Below are positions 1 through 7,700 of a DNA stretch of 8,711 nucleotides, in pieces. The position numbers and the translations under genes were made by a program. The stretch's first letter is position 1; each line of letters starts with the position of its first letter. The notes below the pieces were generated by a model. That model did not search any database, had not been told where the DNA came from, and worked only from the letters and a program-made list of their open reading frames with translations. The DNA comes from an uncultured Clostridia bacterium (GTDB lineage: Bacteria; Bacillota; Clostridia; Christensenellales; UBA1242), in the NCBI GenBank assembly GCA_944372745.1, contig CALWAB010000032.1:1-8711 (forward strand), in the 5' to 3' direction.

Positions 1-98
1 GTTAATTTATTTTTTAAATTTTCTCCTTCTATACTATTAGAAAGTGAGAAAGGTATGTGATTAGGTCTATGCCCTGTAAAACAAACTGTATTATTCAT
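1..98 (-). CDS. SLOG-family (DUF1273/YpsA-like) protein, N-terminal part only
   Basis: The first 32 codons of a leftward gene are present; the rest lies outside the window. The N-terminus reads MNNTVCFTGHRP, which is the signature opening of the DUF1273/YpsA-like branch of the SLOG superfamily (usually an M-x-x-T-C-C-F-T-G-H-R-P start). SLOG folds are Rossmann-like and bind nucleotides or related ligands; YpsA has been linked to cell division and stress in Bacillota. The start is fixed by this motif, because the only upstream in-frame codons run through the promoter and contain no start codon before a TAA. There is no Shine-Dalgarno sequence, and a perfect sigma-A promoter sits immediately upstream, so the mRNA is probably leaderless. 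Family assignment rests on a short motif, and the substrate is unknown. Confidence 0.72.
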   Translation of the reverse strand, partial: MNNTVCFTGHRPNHIPFSLSNSIEGENLKNKL

Positions 99-104
99 AA
101 GCGT

Positions 105-133
105 ATTATATAATAGTAAAAATTTTATGTCAA
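105..133 (-). promoter_or_regulatory. Perfect consensus sigma-A promoter of the SLOG gene
   Basis: On the minus strand TTGACA (133-128) is followed by exactly 17 nt and TATAAT (110-105), a full consensus match. The ATG at 98-96 begins only 6 nt after the -10 box, so the expected transcription start coincides with the first base of the start codon. Confidence 0.88.
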
Positions 134-166
134 TTTAATTATAAAGTGTTGATGAATTTTAAAATC

Positions 167-195
167 TTGACTATAAAACAAGAATATGCTAAACT
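167..195 (+). promoter_or_regulatory. Promoter of the ABC-F gene
   Basis: TTGACT (167-172), a 17-nt spacer and TAAACT (190-195) preceded by the extended -10 dinucleotide TG at 187-188. Transcription would start near 202, leaving a leader of only about 15 nt that holds the CGGAG ribosome binding site (206-210). A 10-bp AT palindrome (156-165) lies just upstream of the -35 box. Confidence 0.7.
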
Positions 196-216
196 ATTAA
201 ATCAACGGAGTTTAAA

Positions 217-1746
217 ATGATAGAGATAAAGAATTTGACGCACGGATTTGGAGATAAAACACTTTACAAAAATGTCAATATTACAATTAATAAGGGGGAT
301 AAAATAGGGCTAGTTGGTGCAAATGGGGCAGGCAAAAGTACTCTTATAGGCATACTAAATGGGACTCAATTATGTGACCAAGGCGAGATAAAATACCAAG
401 GTAAATTTTCTGTGGGTTATCTTGACCAATATGCTAATGTAGACGGAGAATTGACAATTTTTGAATATTTGACAAGTGCATACAAAGAACTATATGATTT
501 AGAAAAGCGTGCAGAGCAATTATCGCTGGAAGGGGCTGAAACTGGTGATATGTCCAAAATAGAGAAAGCAAGCACTATATATGATCAACTTGTACAAAGT
601 GATTTTTATGCCATTGAAAGCAAAGTTCGTAAATTTGCATCTTCCTTAGGTTTGGATGTTCTAGGATATGATACAAAAATGAAAACTTTGAGTGGTGGAC
701 AAGCCACAAAAGTTATATTATGTAAATTACTTTTGCAAGAACCAGATTTTTTGATATTGGATGAACCAACGAATCATTTAGATGAGAGTCACATAGCGTG
801 GCTAGAAAATTACTTAGAAGATTATCAAGGCACATTTTTGATAGTATCACACGATACAAAATTCTTAGACGCTGTGTGCAATACAATTTTTAGCGTAGAA
901 TATAGCAATATAGTGCGTTATTCAGGTAATTATTCTCATTTTATGAGACAACATGAAGAAAGAGTAGAAAATAGAGAAAAGCAAATAGTTGCTCAAGAAA
1001 AAAAGATTGAAAAATTAGAAGACTATATAGCACGCAAAAGATGCAAAACAAGCACAGCAAGGCAAGCACAAAGCAGACAAAAACAATTAGATAAAATAGT
1101 CCGCTTAGAAAAATTAAATGAACCGCCAACACCACAATTCAAATTTGCTTATAAAGAAATAAATTCTTCACCAATCATAAGTGTGAAAAATTTAGAAGTC
1201 GGCTATGATAAGACATTGTTAAAAAATATTTCGTTTGAATTGCTCAATGGCGAAAAATTGGCAATTATGGGGTTTAATGGACTAGGGAAAACAACTCTTA
1301 TAAAGACAATAATGGGCATAATTCCACAATTAAGCGGACAGGTGCATTTAGCACCAAATCTTAAAATAGGATATTTTGAACAAGTATTAAATTGGGAAAA
1401 TCAAAACTTAACCGCACTGCAAATAATGAGAAATGAATTTCCACGCTTAGATGACAAAGTATTGCGTTCGTATCTAGCAAGGGCAGGTTTGACAAGTAAA
1501 CACTTATTGCAACCTGTGACATCTCTAAGTGGGGGCGAACAATCAAAAGTTAAATTATGTAGATTGATGATAGAACCACATAATATGCTAATATTGGATG
1601 AACCTACCAATCATATAGACCCAAAATCTAAGCAAGTACTTGCAAAAGCAATTAAAGAGTTCGCTGGAGCAGTAATTTTTGTCAGCCACGAAATTGATTT
1701 TGTCAAATCAGTTACTGATAAAATTTTTAGACCAACAATCGCATAG
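217..1746 (+). CDS. ABC-F family ATPase (ribosome-associated translation factor)
   Basis: A soluble 509-residue protein with two ATP-binding cassettes and no membrane segments, the hallmark of ABC-F proteins, which bind the ribosomal E site and act on stalled or antibiotic-bound ribosomes. NBD1 has Walker A GANGAGKST (34-42), signature LSGGQ (158-162) and Walker B LILDEPTNHLD with catalytic Glu183. NBD2 has GFNGLGKTT (352-360), LSGGE (437-441) and LILDEPTNHID with Glu462. Both catalytic glutamates are intact. The charged interdomain linker (about 240-310) carries the ARQAQSRQKQLDK-type motif. By eye the protein is closest to the YbiT/YdiF housekeeping group, and the linker is too short for a typical Vga/Lsa resistance protein. 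The start is supported by CGGAG 6 nt upstream. The gene has its own promoter and ends at a strong terminator, so it is probably monocistronic. The subfamily is uncertain. Confidence 0.95.
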   Translation: MIEIKNLTHGFGDKTLYKNVNITINKGDKIGLVGANGAGKSTLIGILNGTQLCDQGEIKYQGKFSVGYLDQYANVDGELTIFEYLTSAYKELYDLEKRAEQLSLEGAETGDMSKIEKASTIYDQLVQSDFYAIESKVRKFASSLGLDVLGYDTKMKTLSGGQATKVILCKLLLQEPDFLILDEPTNHLDESHIAWLENYLEDYQGTFLIVSHDTKFLDAVCNTIFSVEYSNIVRYSGNYSHFMRQHEERVENREKQIVAQEKKIEKLEDYIARKRCKTSTARQAQSRQKQLDKIVRLEKLNEPPTPQFKFAYKEINSSPIISVKNLEVGYDKTLLKNISFELLNGEKLAIMGFNGLGKTTLIKTIMGIIPQLSGQVHLAPNLKIGYFEQVLNWENQNLTALQIMRNEFPRLDDKVLRSYLARAGLTSKHLLQPVTSLSGGEQSKVKLCRLMIEPHNMLILDEPTNHIDPKSKQVLAKAIKEFAGAVIFVSHEIDFVKSVTDKIFRPTIA

Positions 1747-1748
1747 AA

Positions 1749-1778
1749 AAAAATAACTTCATTAATGAAGTTATTTTT
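1749..1778. terminator. Bidirectional intrinsic terminator, 30-bp perfect palindrome
   Basis: Bases 1749-1778 are a perfect palindrome centred between 1763 and 1764, giving a 13-bp stem if TTAA forms the loop. Runs of A on the left and T on the right give a U-tract to transcripts from either direction. It sits between the convergent ABC-F stop (1746) and glycosyltransferase stop (1785) and can serve both. The stem is AT-rich, with only four G-C pairs. Confidence 0.9.
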
Positions 1779-1784
1779 GCTTTA

Positions 1785-2942
1785 TTAATTTTTAGCATAG
1801 TAATCTTTGTAATATTCAATAGCGTCTTTAAACATTTGCTCCATTTTATCCATAGCGGCGTTCATTTCAAAATTTTTGCTATATTCTTGATAATAATTGG
1901 CTAGCTCTTTTCGTTCGTCTTCGTGTTCTATGAGGTAATCAATTTTCTTTGCTAAATCTTTCGCGTTATCGTGTTTAAATAAACTTCTTTCGTCTTTAGC
2001 GAAATATCTAGATGCAGAGTTTTCGCTATCAGAGAAAATGCAAGGTAAACCACAAGCCATAGCCTCAAGGCAGGAAATACCTTCTAATTCTACATTGCTA
2101 GGGTGAACATACAAATCTCCATAATTTAGCGAATTTAAGAAATCTTGGAAAGGCAAATAACCAAATACTGGATAGTTTGTCAATTTTTTAGCACGCTTTT
2201 GTAACTTCTTTGCATCAGGACCTTGTCCCAAACAAATGAGTTGAATGTCTTTTTCGTGTTTAGATTGAGCTATCGCGTCAATTAGGAGTTTTGTTCGTTT
2301 TTCTTTGCAATATCTTCCTGTGTTGACAATGACAAATTTGTCTTTCATATTGTCTGGTTTAGTTACATCATGTAATCTTTTAAATTTAGGGTTAACCCCG
2401 TTAGAAATTACATAGAACTTATTTTTGTATCCATACTTTTTGAGAGTATCCACAAGGAATTGACTAGGGGCGTGTAGAAAAACTACTTTGTCATAAAATT
2501 TCTTTTTAAATCTTTTGTACAAAGCTTTGTTTATTGGCTTTACATTCATACAGCCAAAGTGCGATGTCACATTTTCAGGCTGTGTATGAAAGGCGGAAGT
2601 ATAAGGTTTCTTGTATTCTTTAAGCAATGGAATAGTGGCAATGCTTGTTTTAAAACAAACAAGAAGATGCACTACATCTGCATCCTTTATACCTTCAATG
2701 ATTTTCTCTCTGTCAGGTTTAGCAAGTTGAACGCCATTTTTTTCGACAATAAATCCTAAACCTGCAAAAGTCCTTTTAGGTAATTGAATATATTTTATAC
2801 CACTCTCATTTTCGCCTTCAAATGTGGAAACAATAGTTACATTATGTCCGCGTTCTTTCATTCTGCGAGCTAGATTATTACAAGTAACGCTTGTTCCATT
2901 GTTACTTGTGCCATAAATATCTGCAATAATTGTTATGTTCAT
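1785..2942 (-). CDS. Glycosyltransferase family 4 (GT-B fold)
   Basis: A 385-residue cytoplasmic or membrane-peripheral retaining glycosyltransferase of the GT4 type. The N-terminus MNITIIADIYG with the NNGTS loop is the glycine-rich acceptor-side strand-loop of GT-B enzymes. In this numbering the HTQPEN motif (119-124), SNGVNP (180-185), the donor-phosphate-binding GRYCKEK (209-215) and the EX7E motif Glu285/Glu293 (E-L-E-G-I-S-C-L-E) are all present. No signal peptide or membrane helix is visible. Length and motifs fit diacylglycerol glucosyltransferases and related enzymes, so use of UDP-glucose from the adjacent GalU-type enzyme for a glycolipid is plausible but inferred. An upstream in-frame ATG at 2957 would add five residues (MTKDN). 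It is disfavoured because AAAGG abuts it with no spacer and the predicted leader is only about 8 nt; from 2942 the AAAGGA is about 14 nt away, also not ideal. Confidence 0.9.
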   Translation of the reverse strand: MNITIIADIYGTSNNGTSVTCNNLARRMKERGHNVTIVSTFEGENESGIKYIQLPKRTFAGLGFIVEKNGVQLAKPDREKIIEGIKDADVVHLLVCFKTSIATIPLLKEYKKPYTSAFHTQPENVTSHFGCMNVKPINKALYKRFKKKFYDKVVFLHAPSQFLVDTLKKYGYKNKFYVISNGVNPKFKRLHDVTKPDNMKDKFVIVNTGRYCKEKRTKLLIDAIAQSKHEKDIQLICLGQGPDAKKLQKRAKKLTNYPVFGYLPFQDFLNSLNYGDLYVHPSNVELEGISCLEAMACGLPCIFSDSENSASRYFAKDERSLFKHDNAKDLAKKIDYLIEHEDERKELANYYQEYSKNFEMNAAMDKMEQMFKDAIEYYKDYYAKN

Positions 2943-2971
2943 ATTATCTTTTGTCATCCTTTGTAAAAAAT

Positions 2972-3000
2972 AGTATACATATTTTTTGTTAATTTGTAAA
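2972..3000 (-). promoter_or_regulatory. Promoter of the GT4 gene
   Basis: On the minus strand TTTACA (3000-2995), a 17-nt spacer and TATACT (2977-2972), each matching consensus at 5 of 6 positions. It lies in the gap after the galU-type gene and lets the glycosyltransferase be transcribed independently of the upstream genes. No terminator hairpin with a T-tract was found in the gap, so read-through from upstream is also likely. Confidence 0.72.
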
Positions 3001-3028
3001 CAATTTATTATATATATTTTGACTAAAA

Positions 3029-3892
3029 TTATTTATTTAATATAGTTTCTGCATATTGACGGAAGTTTTCCCCATAAATTGGGTCATTTAATGACATATC
3101 GAAGTTTGCTTTCATAAAGCTTTCCTTGTCTCCAATGTCATAGCGTTTCCCAATGAAATCATAACAAAGCACTGCTTCATATTTTGCACAATCGACAAGT
3201 GCGTCTGTCAAAGCATATTCACCGCTTTTATTGGGTTTAACATTTTCTAAATACTTAAAAATGTTATTTTTGACGACATATCTACCTAAATTTACAATAG
3301 GGTCTTTTATGTCAATTACATTGGGCTTTTCTATTATTTTTTCTAATTTCATAGTTTTTTCGTCCAAGGCTTTGCCTACAATGACGCCCAATTTTGATGC
3401 ATCTTCTTTAGAGACTCTCTGTGCCCCAATAATATTTGAATTTGTTATGTCAAATAAATCAATCAATTGTTTAGACGCGCATTTGTCATAAGGATGATTT
3501 TTTATGAATAATTCGTCTGCATTCATAACTAAAAAGTTGTGAGAGCCGACTATATCTTTTGCAGACAATATCGCAGAAGCAGTACCATCTAAAATAAGTT
3601 GAGTGACAAATTCTAAATGTATGTTGTCACTGAAAGCAATTTTTTCAATTATGTTTTGACTTAGTTTTTGGTAATTTAAATGTTCATTTTTTCTAAAATG
3701 TTTTTTGATAACATCGCCATTGTGTCCTACAACTACAATGATGTGCTGAATTTTGCACTCTAGTGCTTCTTTAATTATGTATTCAAGAGTAGGGGTATCA
3801 ATGATAGGTAGCATTGGTTTGGGAACTGCTTTGGTGTAAGGTAAAAAACGAGTGCCTAAACCTGCGGCTAATATAACGGCATAATTAATCAT
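3029..3892 (-). CDS. galU: GalU-family UTP-glucose-1-phosphate uridylyltransferase (specificity uncertain)
   Basis: A 287-residue nucleotidyltransferase of near-standard GalU length. It has the N-terminal nucleotide-binding loop LAAGLGTRFLPYTKAVPK (8-25), EKP (188-190), NLGRYV (201-206), GEYALTDA (224-231), RYDIGDK (250-256) and the typical GalU C-terminal tail. It should make UDP-glucose from UTP and glucose-1-phosphate for glycolipids, polysaccharides or teichoic acid. The middle is unusual: the common GLGHA is GTASA (103-107) and GDD is ADE (125-127), closer to RmlA-like or archaeal sugar nucleotidyltransferases. The start is set by AAGGAG 5 nt upstream of the ATG at 3892; an open frame to 3955 adds 21 residues unlike the family and arises only from overlap with the upstream gene. 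It overlaps the acetyltransferase-like gene by 8 nt (ATGATTAA), indicating translational coupling. UDP-GlcNAc synthesis is an alternative activity. Confidence 0.88.
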   Translation of the reverse strand: MINYAVILAAGLGTRFLPYTKAVPKPMLPIIDTPTLEYIIKEALECKIQHIIVVVGHNGDVIKKHFRKNEHLNYQKLSQNIIEKIAFSDNIHLEFVTQLILDGTASAILSAKDIVGSHNFLVMNADELFIKNHPYDKCASKQLIDLFDITNSNIIGAQRVSKEDASKLGVIVGKALDEKTMKLEKIIEKPNVIDIKDPIVNLGRYVVKNNIFKYLENVKPNKSGEYALTDALVDCAKYEAVLCYDFIGKRYDIGDKESFMKANFDMSLNDPIYGENFRQYAETILNK

Positions 3893-4664
3893 ATATTCTC
3901 CTTTTATTTGGTTTAGATTTAATATTGGAACTGCGTCTAACAAAAAAAGTGTCATCTGCTATGTCATTGTCCACACAGGAATTAGCCCCAATCATACAAT
4001 TAGCACCAATATTGATAGGGGCAATGATTGTGGAATTTGAGCCTATGAAAGTGTTATCTCCTACATAAGATTGGTGTTTATTTTTGCCATCATAGTTACA
4101 AAAAATAGTGCCAGCACCAATGTTTACATTTTCTCCTAAATAAGTATCACCAACATAGGATAGGTGAGCAATTTTTGTATAATCTAGAATTTGACTTTTT
4201 TTAATTTCTACAAAATTTCCAATGCGACAATTATCATTGATGTCACAATTTGTATGAATGTGTGAGAAAGGACCTACTGTAGTAGAACATCCAATATGCA
4301 CATTATCAGTTATATATGAATGAAGTATTTTGCTATTTTTTTCTATGTATATTTTAGTTGATAAAAAACTAGACAAAATAAATGTATTATTATAAATAAT
4401 GCAGTCTTCTAAATCACTATCATTTATGGTACATCCGTCCATAACAAAGCAATTTTTAATTCTACTATTTATAATTGTGCAATTATCAAAAATAACACTA
4501 TCCATAATATCACTATTTTTAATTATACAAGTTTTAGATTGTTCGTAAAGTTTATTTAATGTATAGTATTTAAATGCTGATTTATAATCATTAACATTTA
4601 AAGAAATTTGTTCTAATTTTTTATTCAAGTCTTCTAAACTCCTAGGTCTATATATATTCATCAT
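3885..4664 (-). CDS. Free-standing GlmU-type glucosamine-1-phosphate acetyltransferase domain (left-handed beta-helix)
   Basis: A 259-residue protein that aligns without gaps, from memory of the sequence, to the acetyltransferase half of E. coli GlmU (about residues 330-440, offset 196). Conserved are Lys155 (Lys351), catalytic His167 (His363) in AHLSYVGD, Tyr170 (Tyr366), Asn181 (Asn377), Asn190 (Asn386) in CNYDG, Lys196 (Lys392), Ser209 and Arg244 (Arg440). Arg333 is replaced by His137. The N-terminal pyrophosphorylase domain is missing; instead there is a short helical stretch (about 8-45) and several degenerate, Asn/Ser/Cys-rich hexapeptide coils (about 47-125). The expected reaction is acetyl-CoA plus GlcN-1-P to GlcNAc-1-P, with the protein as a trimer in the cytoplasm. 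It is the first gene of the leftward unit and overlaps the nucleotidyltransferase gene. ATG at 4664 (AGGA 6 nt upstream) is preferred over GTG at 4697; ATG at 4661 is also possible. It could instead acetylate another sugar phosphate. Confidence 0.85.
   Translation of the reverse strand: MMNIYRPRSLEDLNKKLEQISLNVNDYKSAFKYYTLNKLYEQSKTCIIKNSDIMDSVIFDNCTIINSRIKNCFVMDGCTINDSDLEDCIIYNNTFILSSFLSTKIYIEKNSKILHSYITDNVHIGCSTTVGPFSHIHTNCDINDNCRIGNFVEIKKSQILDYTKIAHLSYVGDTYLGENVNIGAGTIFCNYDGKNKHQSYVGDNTFIGSNSTIIAPINIGANCMIGANSCVDNDIADDTFFVRRSSNIKSKPNKRRIYD
3898..3903 (-). promoter_or_regulatory. Shine-Dalgarno that fixes the galU start
   Basis: AAGGAG on the minus strand lies 5 nt before the ATG at 3892-3890, inside the 3' end of the upstream coding region. 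It decides the start in favour of the MINYAVILAAG N-terminus. Confidence 0.88.
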
Positions 4665-4670
4665 AATAAT

Positions 4671-4674
4671 TCCT
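4671..4674 (-). promoter_or_regulatory. Shine-Dalgarno of the GlmU-like gene
   Basis: AGGA on the minus strand lies 6 nt before the ATG at 4664-4662 and 9 nt before a second ATG at 4661. The upstream GTG at 4697 has no such signal, so the shorter protein is chosen. Confidence 0.6.
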
Positions 4675-4703
4675 ATGACTAATATATGTTTAGACACAGT
4701 AAA

Positions 4704-4732
4704 TTGACAATGTTAGCATTATATGATACAAT
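4704..4732 (+). promoter_or_regulatory. Strong promoter of the LRR gene
   Basis: TTGACA (4704-4709), a 17-nt spacer and TACAAT (4727-4732), with extended -10 TG at 4724-4725. The expected start is near 4739, giving a leader of roughly 12 nt containing AGAGG (4741-4745), 5 nt before the ATG. Confidence 0.82.
4718..4723 (-). promoter_or_regulatory. Candidate -10 box for the leftward glmU-like/galU unit
   Basis: A perfect TATAAT on the minus strand about 54 nt before the start codon, in the only gap that can hold this promoter. No good -35 box lies 16-18 nt upstream, where the sequence is CT-rich, so the call rests on the -10 alone. It lies inside the rightward promoter. An alternative extended -10 (TGC-TAACAT) just downstream is also possible. 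Confidence 0.4.
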
Positions 4733-4750
4733 AAATAAAAAGAGGAAAAA

Positions 4751-7700
4751 ATGAGTTTTAAAATTGAAGAAAATGTATTATATTTAGATAATTTCAATGA
4801 ACCTTTAGATAAAGATATATGTGAGAAAATAGAACAAGTTTTCATAAGAGAAGGCAATGAAAGCATTCCTAAATCTTATTTTAAGAAATGTAAAAATTTA
4901 AAAACAATAGTATTACCTAAAAGTGTAACTAACATAGAAGACGAAGCATTTATGGGGTGTACAGGGCTACAAATTATAAATCTTGATTATGTTAGAACTA
5001 TAGGTTCAAGAGCTTTTATGTCTACTGGGATAAATAAAATAAATTTAAATTCCATACAACAAATAGGTAGTGAATCATTTTCTATGTGTCAAAATTTATC
5101 ACAAGTGAAAATGGGAGAGAATATACAAATTATTCCAGAGAAATGTTTTGAAGCTAATATATCACTTAAAGAAATCAGTTTGCCTTCTAGTGTTAGAGAA
5201 ATAGAAGATTTTGTTTTTGAAAAATCAGGGCTTGAATCTGTTAATTTAAACAAAGTTTCTTTAATAGGGATTGGGGCGTTTAAGTCTTGTAAATATTTAA
5301 GAGAAATAAATTTAAAAAATGTAAAAGAAATACATAATGAAGCGTTCAAAGGGTGTGGTCTACAACAAGTAGATATCAATGTTAATGAAATACCTATGGA
5401 GTGTTTTGCTAAATGTGCAAATTTACAAACTATAAATTTAAATAATGTGAAAAAAATAGGAGCTATGGCATTTGAAGGTTCGGGGATAAAAGAACTTATA
5501 TTGCCTAACACAATAAAAGAATTAGGTAATGAAATTTGTCGTGAATGTCGTAATTTAGAAAGGGTATATTTACCAAATAGAGATATCCCAGTAGGAGCAT
5601 TTAGAGGTTGCCCTAATCTTAAAGAAGTAAATGGGAAGGTAGAAAATATAGGTGACTTGGCTTTTATGAATTGTATGTCCTTGACAAATGTAAATTTTCC
5701 TTATTTGCAAAACATAGGTAGACAAACTTTTAATGATTGCAGAAATTTAGTAGAATTTGATTTTTCTAAAATAAATAAAATAGGATTTGAAGCATTTATG
5801 GGCTGTAGTTCTCTTTGTGCTGATAATGGCGTTTTAGATTTAAGAAATTTAAAACGCATTGAAGATGAAGCCTTTAAAAATTGTATTAATATCAAAAAAG
5901 TCTATCTGCCTATACAAAATATTGCGTTTGGTTTATTTAAGGGATGTAAGCATTTGAGTAAAGTGTACATACCAGAGGGTATTAGGACGATTTCAGCCGA
6001 TGCTTTTGCTGAATGCGAAGACTTAGTAGAAATAAAATTGCCTCAATCTCTTATAGAATTAGGTAATAGTGTGTTTTTGGGATGTAAAAAATTAAATAAG
6101 ATTAATCTTCCAGAGGGCATTAAAGAAATACCACAATACTTATTTAGTCACTGTGAATCTTTGGAAGAGATTGATTTTCCACCCAATCTTGAAAAAATAC
6201 AATGTGGGGCATTCTATGAGAGTGCTATAAAAAATGTTAATCTTCCTTTATCTGTAAATCGAATTGAGTTTTGGGCGTTTTATGGCTGTAAAAACATTAA
6301 AAAAGTTTTTGTTCCACAAGTAGAATTTTTATCTGATACAGCATTTAGTGAATGTATTGATTTAAGCGAAATTACTATTCCTGCGACTTTGGGTAGTATT
6401 TTTTATGAAAATAATAATAAAAATTTTGGTAAAGAATTTTATAAAACACCGAATTTGAGAGTACTTCATTTTTATGATAATGATAATATGTATTCTTTTA
6501 CTTTAGAAAAGGGTGAGCATTTTAAAAATGTTTTTCCGGTTATAGTTAACAAAAAGCAGTATCTATGCACAGAAACCAATAATAAGATAATGGTTAAAGG
6601 AAATGATTTAAGTTTTGAAATACCACTCAATAGGATAAATAAGTTTACGGATTCAAATTTAATTATTGGGAATGATAATGTGGGGATTATTGCTTTATAT
6701 AGACCTAAAATGTTAAAAGAATTTTTAAAATACGAAATATATTTACAACTACATAAGATATCACCACACAAAGATGATGTCATTATATCAGTCGCTTTGA
6801 ATGAAAATCAATTTGGTAGGTATGTTAAATATAGAGATTGCTGGCAGAAAGCGGAAGTCAAATATAAACCAAAAGATTTTAATGATAGGTTAGCATATTT
6901 TAAATTATGCTATGTATTGGGTTTGTTCGCGAATGATGAGCGACACAGAATTAATGTTTTAAATTTTCTTAACAAAGATTTTATCTATGACGAATATATT
7001 ACAAATGACAATATAGGAGACAAATTAGATGGAATTAAATTGCCTAATGAACCAAATTTAAAACTACTAAACTTTTTCAAAAATAATTATAAAGAATTTG
7101 AAAAAGACAATAATTGTGCGATGTTGATATACATTATCAATAATTTTGATGAAATATCAAAAGTGATGCCTCAAATGACGGCGGAAAAAGTAAAAACATA
7201 TCTTAATGCAAGTTCTTATTTAAATGTAAATAAGGGGAGTGAGAATTTAGCAAGGCTTTCTAGTCTTGCGGGATATAATCAAGGTGAGTTTGAACATTTG
7301 CAGAGATTGTATGAAGAATCTCAAAAACAGCCTAGCAATGTTTTTGATAGAATAGAAGATAAAAAGGCAGAAATATTAAAAGAAGAAACTAGAGTAGCCA
7401 AACAATTGCTTGACACAGTTGATGACGATTTTACATTTGAGTGGTTAAATAAGCACAGTGAGTACAATTTGCTTTTAGGGGAAATATGTAAATGTTGTGC
7501 TAGACTAGGTGCACCAGGTGTAGGTATAATGCAAGCATCTGCACTTGACCCCAATGTGCAGAACCTTGCCATAAGAGAGAAGGGGGGAGATTATATAGGT
7601 AAGGCTACTATTTATGTCAATCCTCGTAGACAATATGCGGTTATTAATAATTTTATAGTAAAGGATAAATATAGACAAGGGGAAAAAGCACAAAAAGTAT

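Noticed and set aside
2986..3003. TTGTT/AACAA inverted repeat as a galU terminator
   Set aside because: Only a 5-bp stem with an 8-nt loop and no following T-tract; it overlaps the GT4 -35 box, so chance or a weak operator is likelier.
3231..3491. 86-codon plus-strand frame opposite the galU-type gene
   Set aside because: Shadow of a well-conserved gene on the other strand; no initiation signals and no recognisable protein.
3893..3955. Longer galU-type start (21 extra residues)
   Set aside because: The extension lies within the upstream gene, is unlike GalU N-termini and has no ribosome binding site, whereas the ATG at 3892 has AAGGAG at 5 nt.
4665..4697. GTG start for the GlmU-like gene
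   Set aside because: No Shine-Dalgarno precedes the GTG; ATG at 4664 has AGGA at 6 nt.
5089..5511. 140-codon minus-strand frame inside the LRR gene
   Set aside because: It is the antisense of repeated LRR codons, rich in Ser, Phe and Pro, with no promoter or ribosome binding site.
4880..6400. Periodic DNA repeats suggesting a CRISPR or minisatellite
   Set aside because: The periodicity of about 66-69 nt is at the amino-acid level of LRR units; the nucleotide repeats are degenerate and in frame, with no identical repeats or spacers.
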